Below, piece by piece: positions 8,716 to 17,577 of a stretch of 64,000 bases of DNA. Made by a program: the position numbers and the translations under genes. This stretch comes from Bacillus sp. F19 (GTDB lineage Bacteria; Bacillota; Bacilli; Bacillales; Bacillaceae), in NCBI GenBank assembly GCA_023823795.1, contig CP085710.1, forward strand, positions 4,428,001-4,492,000, written 5' to 3'. The stretch's first letter is position 1, and every line of letters starts with the position of its first letter. Below the pieces are notes generated by a model. That model saw nothing but the letters and a program-made list of their open reading frames with translations. It was not told where the DNA came from and searched no databases.

Positions 8716-8986
8716 TCTTTATTCTCTTTAAAACAAAATGGGCACATCCAAAATTGCAATACTCAAAAATGTATTCATCAAGGGTGCTGATTTTTGTGTC
8801 ATAGGAAGCTTTTTGATTTTGATCATCAAAAAAGCCTTTAAGTCTAAGCTGGTTATAGCCCCAGTCACCGACGATGTAATCATACTTATTGAGGATTTCT
8901 GAATAACGTGCTTTAAATGCCTCTTCATTGAATCCATTTTTTTCGTCCTTAATGAGTTCAAAGCTTTGATTTTGAACCGTTATCAT
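8711..8986 (-). CDS. yutD: YutD family protein (DUF1027)
   Basis: 91-residue soluble protein with the highly conserved YutD core: GFNEEAFKARYSEILNKYDY, then VGDWGYNQLRLKGFFDD, then DTKISTLDEYIFEYCNFGC. Function unknown; widely conserved in Firmicutes. Start ATG at 8986 is preceded by GAGGTGATAGTA; upstream in-frame ATGs lack a ribosome site. It is divergent from the lipoprotein gene yutC, as in B. subtilis. Confidence 0.92.
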   Translation of the reverse strand: MITVQNQSFELIKDEKNGFNEEAFKARYSEILNKYDYIVGDWGYNQLRLKGFFDDQNQKASYDTKISTLDEYIFEYCNFGCAHFVLKRIKK

Positions 8987-9099
8987 TACTATCACCTCGC
9001 ATGAAAGCTTTCTAAATACTATCATAATCGATTTCCCCATCAATTGCTAAGAAAGATTGCGTCTGTTTTGGTCAACCTAAGGTTACGGAGGTGTTTGCG

Positions 9100-9753
9100 A
9101 TGAAGAAAATCGCGTTCACGGCGTCCTTGATAGGTATGATCATCATGAGTGGATGCCAAAATACTGCAAGTGAAAATGAGTTATTTGAAGACGGCGGCAA
9201 TACCGTTAATGTAAAAAATGAAAACGGCATAGAAAACAGAAAAGACAATCAATCATCTGATTTTGGCTATGTTCGTCATGTAAAGAGCAATCTGGCCGAA
9301 GACGAGGATTACAACAAAGTACCTGGTATTGATCACGAAGAGGTTGCTAATGCCATTTCAAGCTTAATTGTCCAGCTTCCCAATATTCAGGATGTTGCAA
9401 CGCTCGTAACCGATGAAGAAGTACTGGTCGGATATAAGACCGATTCTAAAAATCGAAATGAAACAGCCGATCAAGTGAAAAAAACAGCGATTTCCGTAGT
9501 GCCAAGATATTACCACGTATACCTTTCAGATAATCCTGAAATGATTAAGCAAATTGAAGGGTACTCAGGTCTTGATCCAAACAACAGAGATATTGATCAA
9601 ATCATCAATAATACAATAAAAGAAATGCTGAAATCGCCACAAGGCCGCATACTCAACAAAGGTGAGAACGCAAACGGGGAAGGCTACGGTGAAACAAACG
9701 AAAACCTTGACCAGGATATGAAGGATAACTACGAGCAGACTAGGTATAAATAG
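9100..9753 (+). CDS. yutC: YhcN/YlaJ-family sporulation lipoprotein (YutC-like)
   Basis: 217-residue lipoprotein. The signal peptide is MKKIAFTASLIGMIIMSGC with lipobox MSGC, giving a lipidated Cys19. The mature part has the YhcN/YlaJ pattern (VANAISSLIVQLPNIQDVATLVTD, then EVLVGYKTD). Members are spore or forespore membrane lipoproteins, some involved in germination. The ATG at 9100 with GGAGGTG six bases upstream is preferred to the GTG at 9091. Position between yutD and lipA matches B. subtilis yutC. The gene ends directly against the first tandem intergenic repeat. Confidence 0.85.
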   Translation: MKKIAFTASLIGMIIMSGCQNTASENELFEDGGNTVNVKNENGIENRKDNQSSDFGYVRHVKSNLAEDEDYNKVPGIDHEEVANAISSLIVQLPNIQDVATLVTDEEVLVGYKTDSKNRNETADQVKKTAISVVPRYYHVYLSDNPEMIKQIEGYSGLDPNNRDIDQIINNTIKEMLKSPQGRILNKGENANGEGYGETNENLDQDMKDNYEQTRYK

Positions 9754-10310
9754 AAAAGCGGAACCGACTGTTCAGCTCCGACAGACAGATAAGAATTCCC
9801 CGGAAAAGGCCGGTTTTGCCTTTTTCGGGGAATTTGTTTTGGCCGAGGAGTTAGGAGGTGGAGCTAGACAACTTAGAAAAGCGGAACCGACAGACAGATA
9901 AGAATTCACCGGAAAAGGCCGGTTTTGCCTTTTTCGGGGAATTTGTTCTGGCCGAGGAGTTAGGAGGTGGAGCTAGACAACTTAGAAAAGCGGAACCGAC
10001 TGTTCAGCTCCGACAGACAGATAAGAATTCACCGGAAAAGGCCGGTTTTTGCCTTTTTCGGGGAATTTGTTCTGGCCGAGGAGTTAGGAGGTGGAGCTAG
10101 ACAACTTAGAAAAGCGGAACCGACTGTTCAGCTCCGACAGACAGATAAGAATTCACCGGAAAAGGCCGGGTTTGCCTTTTTCGGGGAATTTATTCTGGCC
10201 GAGGGGCTAGGAAATGGAGCTGGACAACATAGAAAAGTGGAATCGACTGGTCAGACTCGGGCAGGCAGATAAGAATTCACCCGAAAAGTCCGGGTTTGAC
10301 CGCATATCTT
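9754..10310. repeat. Five tandem copies of the intergenic hairpin repeat
   Basis: Units start with AAAAGCGGAACCGAC at 9754, 9877, 9986, 10110 and (diverged, AAAAGTGGAATCGAC) 10233. Lengths are 123, 109, 124, 123 and about 78 bp; unit 2 has lost a 14-bp piece (the CTGTTCAGCTCCGA segment) and unit 5 is truncated. Each full unit holds a long stem, AATTC[C/A]CCGGAAAAGGC with GCCTTTTTCGGGGAATT, then GGCCGAGGAG and GAGCTAGACAA. Open frames running through it are by-products of the repeat. 10311-10403 holds nothing else recognisable. Confidence 0.9.
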
Positions 10311-10403
10311 TGATTATTAAAATTAAACAACCGAAAATTGAAATTATCTGCCTGTTTTCAACTTTATATCAACCAAACGGATCCTACCCGCTGCCCGCAA
10401 ATA

Positions 10404-10437
10404 CAAAGCACCCGCATCAAATGATGCGGGTGCTTTG
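10404..10437 (-). terminator. Terminator of lipA
   Basis: CAAAGCACCCGCATC (10404-10418) and GATGCGGGTGCTTTG (10423-10437) make a perfect 15-bp stem with a 4-base loop, three bases past the lipA stop. Confidence 0.85.
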
Positions 10438-10440
10438 TTA

Positions 10441-11337
10441 TTACGCCTGTGCCTGTCTTGCCTTAGTTGCTGCATTAACCTGCTCATCTGCATGGTATGA
10501 AGAACGTACGAGCGGGCCAGCTTCACAGTGGCTGAAGCCTTTGCTCATTGCAATTTCACGAAGCTCTTCAAATTCCTCAGGTGTGTAATATTTCAATACT
10601 TTAAGATGCTTTTTTGAAGGCTGCAAGTATTGGCCGATTGTCATAATATCTACATGATTTGCACGTAAATCATCCATTGTTTCGATAATTTCTTCTTTCG
10701 TTTCGCCAAGGCCGATCATTAAGCTTGATTTTGTAGGAATATCAGGCTGCATTTCTTTAGCGCGGCGTAAGAATTCAAGGGAACGATCATATTTTGCACG
10801 TGCGCGAACTCTTGGAGTTAAACGTTTTACTGTTTCAATGTTATGGTTTAGAATGTCTGGTCTTGCGTCCATAAGGGTTTTTAAGTTTTCCTCGATCCCG
10901 CCCATATCAGATGGAAGGACTTCTATAGAGGTAAACGGGCTTTTGCGGCGGACAGCGCGGACTGTCTCAGCAAATACATTAGCTCCTCCGTCACGGAGAT
11001 CATCTCTTGCAACAGCTGTAATAACAGCATGTTTTAAGTTCATTAGTGCTACTGAATCTGCTACACGTTCCGGCTCTTTCAAATCAAGCTCGTTTGGCAA
11101 GCCAGTTTTTACGGCACAGAAACGGCATGCACGAGTGCACACATCGCCAAGAATCATAAATGTCGCTGTGCGTCTTACTGCCCAGCATTCATGAATATTA
11201 GGACATTTTGCTTCTTCACAAACGGTGTGAAGGTTGTTCTCGCGCATCATTTTTTTCAAGCCTGTGTAATTTTCATTGGTGTTCAATTTTATTTTTAGCC
11301 AATCCGGCTTTCTCAGGTATTCTTCTTTCTTAGCCAT
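10441..11337 (-). CDS. lipA: Lipoyl synthase
   Basis: Radical-SAM enzyme that inserts two sulfurs into protein-bound octanoate. 298 residues from the ATG at 11337 (GGAG nine bases upstream), equal to B. subtilis LipA. The auxiliary-cluster cysteines are C40, C45 and C51 ([12 protein letters not shown]), the radical-SAM cluster is C67-x3-C71-x2-C74 (CTRACRFC), and the C-terminal RSSY motif is present. The lipoyl products are needed by GcvH, also in this window, and by the 2-oxoacid dehydrogenases. It is divergent from lytH. Confidence 0.98.
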   Translation of the reverse strand: MAKKEEYLRKPDWLKIKLNTNENYTGLKKMMRENNLHTVCEEAKCPNIHECWAVRRTATFMILGDVCTRACRFCAVKTGLPNELDLKEPERVADSVALMNLKHAVITAVARDDLRDGGANVFAETVRAVRRKSPFTSIEVLPSDMGGIEENLKTLMDARPDILNHNIETVKRLTPRVRARAKYDRSLEFLRRAKEMQPDIPTKSSLMIGLGETKEEIIETMDDLRANHVDIMTIGQYLQPSKKHLKVLKYYTPEEFEELREIAMSKGFSHCEAGPLVRSSYHADEQVNAATKARQAQA

Positions 11338-11562
11338 CTGAATCATCTCCAGTATGTATTGTAAGTATTCCTCTGTGTTTTCTGCGAATGATCAGCATAA
11401 AAGGAAAATGAAAATAAACATGTACATTAGTCACTTTAACATAACAGATCAAGATAGGACAAGGGAAGGTGATTGAAGAAATTTCTAACATTTTCTACAT
11501 ATGAATTTTCTTTATTACACCAAACTAAGGTTATGAAATTGGTTTTAAAGGAGACCGGTAAT

Positions 11563-12558
11563 GTGAGAAAAATATGGATCCTGTTTATTCTTTGTTTCTT
11601 CTGTACCGCCCTGCCGAATCAAGTGCTGGGTGCAGATAAAAGCATCGAACAAATTAATCAAGAACGAATGAACTTATTTAAAAAGGCTGAAACCATTACT
11701 CAAATCCCCTGGTACGTACTGGCCTCTGTTGATCAATATGAGCGTAATGTAAGAAGAACCAGGAATGATATCCCAAAAGCAAAAGGCGTAATTGGCATCT
11801 ATATCAGACCGGAAGTATGGGCCGGTGTGCAAAATCCAGACCAATCTGACACAAACCCAACGAGCATCTCATTGTTCGGAGGAATTGGAATTGACGGAGA
11901 TGGCGACGGCAAGGCTGAGCCTGACAATGACGAAGATGTGCTATTTACGTTTGCAGCCTATTTGCTGTCTTATGGAATTGATCTCGAAAATATAAAAATT
12001 GGTCTTTGGGATTATTATCAGCGTGATAAAACGATTGGATTGATCTCGGGGCATATGAAGCTTTTTCAAAAATACGGTAGATTGGATCTTGATCAGCATT
12101 CTTTCCCTGTGCCCATTCGCTTCAATTACAGTTATAAAAATACATGGGGAGATGCACGCGGCTGGGGCGGGCGAAGAATACATGAAGGCACAGACATCTT
12201 CGCTAATTACGGAGTTCCTGTGAGCTCTACTTGCTATGGTATTGTTGAAATGAAAGGCTGGAACAGGTTCGGCGGCTGGAGACTTGGTATACGCGACAGC
12301 TCCAACACCTACCATTATTTTGCCCACTTAAACGGATTTGCTGACGGGCTGCAGCCAGGACAAATTGTAGAGCCTGGCCAGTTAATCGGTTCAGTCGGCA
12401 GCTCAGGCTACGGTCCTCCCGGAACCTCGGGAAAATTCCCTCCGCATCTCCATTACGGCATGTATAAGGATAATGGCAGGACAGAATGGTCTTATGACCC
12501 TTATCCGCAGTTAAAAGTTTGGGAACGTGCAGAATACAGAAAAAGAAAAAGAAAATAA
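11563..12558 (+). CDS. lytH: LytH-like cell-wall endopeptidase (M23)
   Basis: Secreted zinc endopeptidase; B. subtilis LytH (YunA) cleaves L-Ala-D-Glu in the spore cortex. With the GTG at 11563 (AAAGGAG nine bases upstream) it has 332 residues and a clean signal peptide, RKIWILFILCFFCTALPNQVLGA. A TTG start at 11473 would add 30 residues and bury the signal peptide. The M23 zinc ligands are visible as HEGTD and HLHYG, with YYFAHL between them. The N-terminal half contains GIDGDGDGKAEPDNDED, resembling a lytic-transglycosylase-like region. Followed by its own terminator. Confidence 0.88.
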   Translation: MRKIWILFILCFFCTALPNQVLGADKSIEQINQERMNLFKKAETITQIPWYVLASVDQYERNVRRTRNDIPKAKGVIGIYIRPEVWAGVQNPDQSDTNPTSISLFGGIGIDGDGDGKAEPDNDEDVLFTFAAYLLSYGIDLENIKIGLWDYYQRDKTIGLISGHMKLFQKYGRLDLDQHSFPVPIRFNYSYKNTWGDARGWGGRRIHEGTDIFANYGVPVSSTCYGIVEMKGWNRFGGWRLGIRDSSNTYHYFAHLNGFADGLQPGQIVEPGQLIGSVGSSGYGPPGTSGKFPPHLHYGMYKDNGRTEWSYDPYPQLKVWERAEYRKRKRK

Positions 12559-12595
12559 AAAGCAGGTCAGCAGTGATACGCTGACCCGCTTTTTT
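12559..12595 (+). terminator. Terminator of lytH
   Basis: AGCAGGTCAGC and GCTGACCCGCT form a stem with one mismatch, followed by six T. It begins at the lytH stop. Confidence 0.8.
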
Positions 12596-12707
12596 AGTAT
12601 GATGGCTCCGCTCTAAGTTTTATCAACAGGCTTAAAAACTGGAACAAAGACAGCAGCTCAAGGCACACTGTCTTTACATGAAGATATAATAGAATTCAGC
12701 ATCTTTT

Positions 12708-13475
12708 TTACCTTCCAGATGAGCCCTCAGGAACATCAATTGCAGGAGGAGAACTTCCTCCGCCGCCATTGTAATAACTTGGAACCTGCCCCTGTACAGC
12801 TTTTATTGCAATTGGGATTGTGTTTCTTACAGTAGCGGTTTGAGTGGAAAAGGGGATGACAACTTCTACATTCACTTCAATTTCAACCGCAATCTCTATT
12901 AAAGCATTATTAATTCCATACTGCTGAATGGTTTCTTTTACGTCAGTCTGCACTTCTCCCACGACATAGAAGCGAACCGGAACCCTTGGCCCCAGGTTAC
13001 CGATCAGCGCATTATTTGCAGCCTGACCCAATGGGATGGAATAGATAATTCCCTCTCCCTGCTCATCTTTTGATATATGTTCTCCCTCAGGAAGCTCAAG
13101 TGCATCTATATTTCCTTTCGAAGCTTCTCTCAAGTTCGTTTGAATTTTATCTGTTGTTTTAGCAAGCACGCTTCTTACAAACTTCGCGTTGAAATCTATC
13201 GTAGTAACATTCCCTTTTTCATCTGTATCGACAACAAACATTTCATCCACATCAACGTCTTCTTTTATGTCTTTATTAATTGCATTTTGAATGACGAGTG
13301 TTGCAATCCGTTTCGTTTCTGTCTCTGCAACAGTCATTAATGTTGGTTCAATTCCTTTATTAACGATCCACAGACCTGCAGCTGTAGAAAAAATAAAAAA
13401 GACAAGTGAAAGCAGGAATACATACCGGAAAGGAAGCGGCCCCTTCTTCTGAGGGCGTTTGCGGAATCTGGCCAA
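12708..13475 (-). CDS. yunB: Sporulation protein YunB
   Basis: 255-residue membrane-anchored protein. A basic N-terminus (MARFRKRPQKK) is followed by one hydrophobic helix (VFLLSLVFFIFSTAAGLWIV, about residues 19-38); the rest is predicted outside, with conserved IEPTLMTVAETETKRIATLVI and PLGQAANNALIGNLGPRVPVRF segments. B. subtilis YunB is a sigma-E-dependent sporulation protein. The tail is Gly/Pro rich (YNGGGGSSPP). It lies between lytH and yunC as in B. subtilis. Confidence 0.9.
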   Translation of the reverse strand: MARFRKRPQKKGPLPFRYVFLLSLVFFIFSTAAGLWIVNKGIEPTLMTVAETETKRIATLVIQNAINKDIKEDVDVDEMFVVDTDEKGNVTTIDFNAKFVRSVLAKTTDKIQTNLREASKGNIDALELPEGEHISKDEQGEGIIYSIPLGQAANNALIGNLGPRVPVRFYVVGEVQTDVKETIQQYGINNALIEIAVEIEVNVEVVIPFSTQTATVRNTIPIAIKAVQGQVPSYYNGGGGSSPPAIDVPEGSSGR

Positions 13476-13606
13476 AAATAAATCCCCCCTTTACATGATA
13501 TGTTTATGCAAGCAAGGAGGGATGTACGCATTCTTTTTCATCTATGATTTTGAAATGAATATTTAATAAGCTATTCCTAAAATAAGGCGCTTTTGTTTTT
13601 ATATCA

Positions 13607-13909
13607 TTACAGCATTCTCAACAGTGCTTCTCTGCCGCTCATACCGACGTGTATGCCGCGATTTTCCGCTTCAAATGTAATGGATTCAAGAGGGGCATCA
13701 AGCAGCTGTTCAATGGTACGGACGCCTACTGCACGCCCAGCAATAATTCCGCGGTCTTTTAATTTTTCATTGAGCAAAGCTACATCAAGCGCGCCGCACA
13801 TAATGTATCCCTTCTCACTTGTCACAGCCAAAAAATTGGTTTTTGGCAATGCTACCGTAATGGCTGTAAACTGATTGTTTTCAATAATAATTGGTGTCAT
13901 TGATACCAT
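13607..13909 (-). CDS. yunC: YunC family protein (DUF1805)
   Basis: 100-residue soluble protein with the DUF1805 pattern GYIMCGALDVALLNEKLKDR and a following GRAVGVRTIEQLLDAPL. Function unknown. The ATG at 13909 has GGGAG 11 bases upstream; an ATG three codons later is possible. It is adjacent to yunD on the same strand. Confidence 0.9.
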   Translation of the reverse strand: MVSMTPIIIENNQFTAITVALPKTNFLAVTSEKGYIMCGALDVALLNEKLKDRGIIAGRAVGVRTIEQLLDAPLESITFEAENRGIHVGMSGREALLRML

Positions 13910-13969
13910 CTTATTTCACACTCCCTTCCTTCTACAATTTATGAAGAAAGCAGACATGGAGTGTGAAAA

Positions 13970-15373
13970 TTAGGCATTCTTGGACGAATGTACCTGTTTT
14001 AGCTTCCAGGCAAGCAAGTCCCTCAGCATTTCGGGCATATGATACGTTTTCTTTTCCGCATGACCTATAGCTGGATACAAGACACCAAGTGTAAACATAT
14101 CCACCGTAGCTACTGCATAAATTCGATCAGGCTGTATGGGTGCCCCTGATACCAAGATTTCTTTTACATGGTGCAGACCGTCTTCTAATGGCTCTGTAAA
14201 AACCTCAATTCCGTCAAAAACCATTCGTCCCATTACATGGCCCCGGAATCCAAGACCCTTTAATTTCAGCTGCTCCATCCTTTCTGAGCGCGCTTCTAAA
14301 ATAACTTCCTTAAGGACGTCTCCTTTTAAATAAACAGTGCAGGGATTAATAGGATGCGGACAAATTCGGTGCAGATCCTTTTTGGTGACAGGGCCTTTTT
14401 TAAGAGGCTCAAGCAGCATTCCCGCATTCACCATGCTGACTTCTCCCTTGCACCATTCTTTTATCGCAGCTGCTAATAGATTAGGGAATTCTGAGGGACC
14501 AAACCAGTCCAATGATAAATCCTCTTCTAAAACAGTGACTGTTTCTGATAGGATCTCATCACTTTTTATAGTCTCATTTACTAGAAATTGTTTTGTGTCT
14601 TCACATTCGGACTCTGAAAGAATGTTAATAACTTCAGCTTCCTTTTCTACTAAGGTGCGGGCATTATCCACAGTGAGAGAAATATGCCCAACCAATCCAC
14701 AGTTTTTCCCTGCACCTGTTAATAAAGTGCCATGCAATAGTTTCCCTTTTTCAAATATATGATGAGTATGAGCTCCTAGTATGACATCAATATCCGGAAA
14801 CTCTTTTGCCGCGATTTCATCATCATTTATTCCTAAATGAGAAAGCAAAATGATAATATCCGCTTCATCTTTCACCATTTCAATCGTCTCCTGCAGACTT
14901 AGAAACGGATCTTTTATTTTCCAGCCGAGCAATTGATAAAATTTTTCGTAAAAAACGCTTACTCCGAGTAATACTGCCTTCGTGCCATTTGATAGAGTGA
15001 TGATTTCATAAGGCTTAACCCAGCTCGGACGTTCACCAAGTTCGGTGTATAAGTTTGAAAGAACAACCGGAAAACGCGCATCTTTATATAGAGTATCAAG
15101 CGCTTCATGAGGGAGAGTAATCCCTTCATTGTTGCCGATGGTAACTGCATCATAATTCAGGGCATTTAGAAGGTCGACATTTGCTTTTCCTTCTGTTGCT
15201 TCTGTAATGGGATGAACACGGTCGATGTGATCTCCTACATCTACTAAAATCATTTCTTCACCGTTTGCAGCATGTTCTTTTTTCATTCTTTTTAAATAGT
15301 GCGCAACTTTGGGCCAGTTTTCAAAATAACTGTGCAAATCGTTTGTGTGATATAGATGAATGGTCTCTGCCAT
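13970..15373 (-). CDS. yunD: Metallophosphoesterase / 5'-nucleotidase family protein YunD
   Basis: 467-residue protein with an N-terminal calcineurin-like phosphoesterase domain (residues about 1-270) and a C-terminal 5'-nucleotidase domain (about 290-450). Metal-binding motifs are HTNDLHSYF, DVGDHIDR, TIGNNEG, LLSHLG and GAHTHHIF. No signal peptide, so unlike classical 5'-nucleotidases it is cytoplasmic. Substrate unknown, probably a nucleotide or sugar-nucleotide. yunE follows 15 bases upstream on the same strand, so yunE-yunD may be co-transcribed. Confidence 0.9.
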   Translation of the reverse strand: MAETIHLYHTNDLHSYFENWPKVAHYLKRMKKEHAANGEEMILVDVGDHIDRVHPITEATEGKANVDLLNALNYDAVTIGNNEGITLPHEALDTLYKDARFPVVLSNLYTELGERPSWVKPYEIITLSNGTKAVLLGVSVFYEKFYQLLGWKIKDPFLSLQETIEMVKDEADIIILLSHLGINDDEIAAKEFPDIDVILGAHTHHIFEKGKLLHGTLLTGAGKNCGLVGHISLTVDNARTLVEKEAEVINILSESECEDTKQFLVNETIKSDEILSETVTVLEEDLSLDWFGPSEFPNLLAAAIKEWCKGEVSMVNAGMLLEPLKKGPVTKKDLHRICPHPINPCTVYLKGDVLKEVILEARSERMEQLKLKGLGFRGHVMGRMVFDGIEVFTEPLEDGLHHVKEILVSGAPIQPDRIYAVATVDMFTLGVLYPAIGHAEKKTYHMPEMLRDLLAWKLKQVHSSKNA

Positions 15374-15388
15374 TTACATTCTCCTCGA

Positions 15389-16213
15389 TTAAAAAATACC
15401 TTCATAAATCAGTTTTATACCGGACAGAATGAGGACAAGACGCAGTAAGTTAATCACGGTTTTACCCGATAGCTTTGTTGCAATCTTGGCTCCTGCAATC
15501 CCGCCAGCCCATGCACCCGGTATTAAAGCTAAAGCAAAAAGCCAGTTCACATTTCCAAGCGCGATATGCATGACAGAGCTTGAAAGACCTGATAGAAAAA
15601 TAATAAACATCGATGTAGCGACTGCAATATGCGGCGGAAATAAGAACAGCATCACCATTGCAGGCACCATTAGAGCTCCGCCGCCAATTCCGAACAGCCC
15701 TGAGATAAATCCAACTCCAAATGAGATAAAGACAGCAGGTGCCGGTTTATAAAAATAAGCAGCATCTTTGCCGTTTTCAGATGGATAATAGCGGATTACA
15801 TCACCCAGACCCGGCTCTCTGTATTTTGGCTTCCATTTATCTCTCATCATAAGCAGCAGTGAGACAGCAATCATGAATAACCCAAAATAAAGAGAGAAAG
15901 AATCCAAATTTAAATACTTATTAAGATAAGCGCCTAATAATCCTCCGGGACCGCTTCCGATAAAAAAGATCCATCCGCTTTTATAATCTACTTTTTTAAC
16001 CTTCATATAAGCAATCGTTGAGGATAAGCCAGTGAAAATCACAACAAGCAAAGAAGTTCCGACTGCCGTCTGCGGAGTTACGTTTTCAAAAATCGTAAAA
16101 AAGGCAGATGAAAAGAGCATAGCAGGAACAACAATGATGCCTCCACCAAGCCCCACAAGACTCCCGATCGTGCCAGCAATAAAACCGATCAGGACAAGAA
16201 ATATCCATTCCAT
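15389..16213 (-). CDS. yunE: TauE/SafE-family sulfite (organosulfonate) exporter-like permease
   Basis: 274-residue integral membrane protein with about eight hydrophobic segments. It shows the duplicated TauE signature, GSLVGLGGGIIVVPAML near the N-terminus and SGLFGIGGGALMVPAMVMLF in the second half. Members move sulfite, sulfoacetate or related anions. It sits between yunF and yunD, 15-20 bases from each, suggesting a yunFED transcript. Confidence 0.9.
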   Translation of the reverse strand: MEWIFLVLIGFIAGTIGSLVGLGGGIIVVPAMLFSSAFFTIFENVTPQTAVGTSLLVVIFTGLSSTIAYMKVKKVDYKSGWIFFIGSGPGGLLGAYLNKYLNLDSFSLYFGLFMIAVSLLLMMRDKWKPKYREPGLGDVIRYYPSENGKDAAYFYKPAPAVFISFGVGFISGLFGIGGGALMVPAMVMLFLFPPHIAVATSMFIIFLSGLSSSVMHIALGNVNWLFALALIPGAWAGGIAGAKIATKLSGKTVINLLRLVLILSGIKLIYEGIF

Positions 16214-16233
16214 TTAAGCCAACTCTTTTCCGT

Positions 16234-17091
16234 TTATTCACCGCTGAATAAATCCAGCTGTCTGGGTGCAAGGTCTTCGTACTCAATACTTAAAAGCTTT
16301 TGCATTTGTTTTGCATTATCTGCAGCGTCTCCGCCTGAATTATTATTAAAGAGAAGATAAATATCTTTAGTCGCATCTTTCAGCTGATCAATCTTTTCAT
16401 GCCATTCCTGCAACTCATGCTGATTGTACCGGTATAGGTACCTGACTTCTCGCCAATCTTCACCAATTGCAGGTCTTGTCCATCCATGCACATTTCTGCC
16501 GTGCATCCTGATTAACGTTTTATTGTTATCTGTCGCTCTCACTACAGCAGGAATGGATCCGCTGCCAGCTTGAGGCTCGTCGCAAATGCTGTGAATCCAC
16601 TTTTCCTGTTCCATAAAAGTTAGGGTCTTCTCATATGTATTAGGTGCAAACCATGATTGATGCCTGAATTCTAACGCAACGGGAACTTGACCCATTTGCT
16701 CTTTGCACCATCTCAAATAACTGACATTCTCTTTTTTGCATTCAAACCATGGCGGGAATTGAAATAAAACCATCCCAAGCTTACCTCCTGCCTGATACGG
16801 TGCAATAGAATGATAAAAAGCCTGGAACATCTCTTCTTTAGAATTAAAAGGTATATCTCCCCGCTGATGTCCTGTCATTCCCTGATAAGCTTTCACGATA
16901 AATTGAAAGCTGTCAGGGGTATCCTTCACCCATTTTTCTGCGTTGCGCTGAGGCTGCACAGCATAGAAGCTGGCATCCACTTCAACAATCGGAAAATGTC
17001 CAGAGTATTCCTTCAGCTTAGCTCTGGCAGAAGTACCATTAGGATAAAGCGCATCATGATCTCCCCAGCCTGTAAGTCCAATATAAATCAA
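16234..17091 (-). CDS. yunF: DUF72 family protein YunF
   Basis: 285-residue TIM-barrel DUF72 protein. Landmarks are YIGLTGWGDHDALYP, VEVDASFYAVQPQRNAEKW, GKLGMVLFQFPPWF and LLFNNNSGGDAADNAKQM. No catalytic function is established. First gene of a probable yunF-yunE-yunD unit. Upstream, 17092-17336 has no gene that I can recognise. Confidence 0.92.
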   Translation of the reverse strand: MIYIGLTGWGDHDALYPNGTSARAKLKEYSGHFPIVEVDASFYAVQPQRNAEKWVKDTPDSFQFIVKAYQGMTGHQRGDIPFNSKEEMFQAFYHSIAPYQAGGKLGMVLFQFPPWFECKKENVSYLRWCKEQMGQVPVALEFRHQSWFAPNTYEKTLTFMEQEKWIHSICDEPQAGSGSIPAVVRATDNNKTLIRMHGRNVHGWTRPAIGEDWREVRYLYRYNQHELQEWHEKIDQLKDATKDIYLLFNNNSGGDAADNAKQMQKLLSIEYEDLAPRQLDLFSGE

Positions 17092-17336
17092 AGCAGCCTC
17101 AGCCTCCTTTATTATTTTATGATACTACAAGGCATTAAAAAATTCATTGAAAAGGACATTCATTTACTGTTCTGGCGGAGATTTTAGTTTTTGGAGAAAC
17201 TTATAAAGAAGGAAATATACAGCTCTTTCGATTTAAGGGAGGGCATGTATATAATAAAAAAGTGCGATACAAAAGGTAGTCTCCGGATAAAGTCAGAAAT
17301 AGAGATTATACCTTCCTTATCACAAATCACAAAAAA

Positions 17337-17363
17337 GCTCACCAGAAACTGGTGAGCCTTTCT
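17337..17363 (-). terminator. Terminator associated with the displaced sufB tail
   Basis: GCTCACCAG and CTGGTGAGC form a perfect 9-bp stem with an AAA loop; the minus strand then reads into six T. It lies just past the stop codon of the sufB remnant at 17372-17407, so it was probably the original terminator of the suf operon before the island inserted. Confidence 0.75.
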
Positions 17364-17371
17364 TTCTTTTA

Positions 17372-17407
17372 TTAACCGATAGAACCTTCCATTTCGAACT
17401 TGATTAA
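17372..17407 (-). pseudogene. sufB: Displaced 3' end of sufB (left island boundary, attL-like)
   Basis: On the minus strand this reads TTA ATC AAG TTC GAA ATG ... TAA, encoding [11 protein letters not shown] and a stop, exactly the C-terminus of the intact SufB at 39166. The two DNA copies match at 33 of 36 positions in the same orientation. Sequence upstream of the remnant (from 17408) no longer matches sufB in frame. This is the pattern left when an element integrates into the 3' end of a gene and replaces its tail. Confidence 0.85.
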
Positions 17408-17577
17408 CGAAGACTTTCATAACATATTCAATAGATTCAAATGGAAACATCCAGCAACCAATCACCGGCTATATTTGTTTTAGAGCACTCATTTCACTTT
17501 ACCCATTTAGGATATAAGTGAAAGGTGATTCTATGGTCTACTCATCTGTTTCATTCAATCTATGATTTAGTTAGCTT

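Noticed and set aside
9858-10272. Overlapping plus-strand open frames with repeated ELDNLEKRNR segments
   Set aside because: They follow the period of the intergenic hairpin repeat, differ in frame between units and contain the stem sequences.
17184-17465. A 93-codon minus-strand frame
   Set aside because: It runs through the displaced sufB tail in the wrong frame and through the terminator hairpin at 17337-17363, so it is not a gene.
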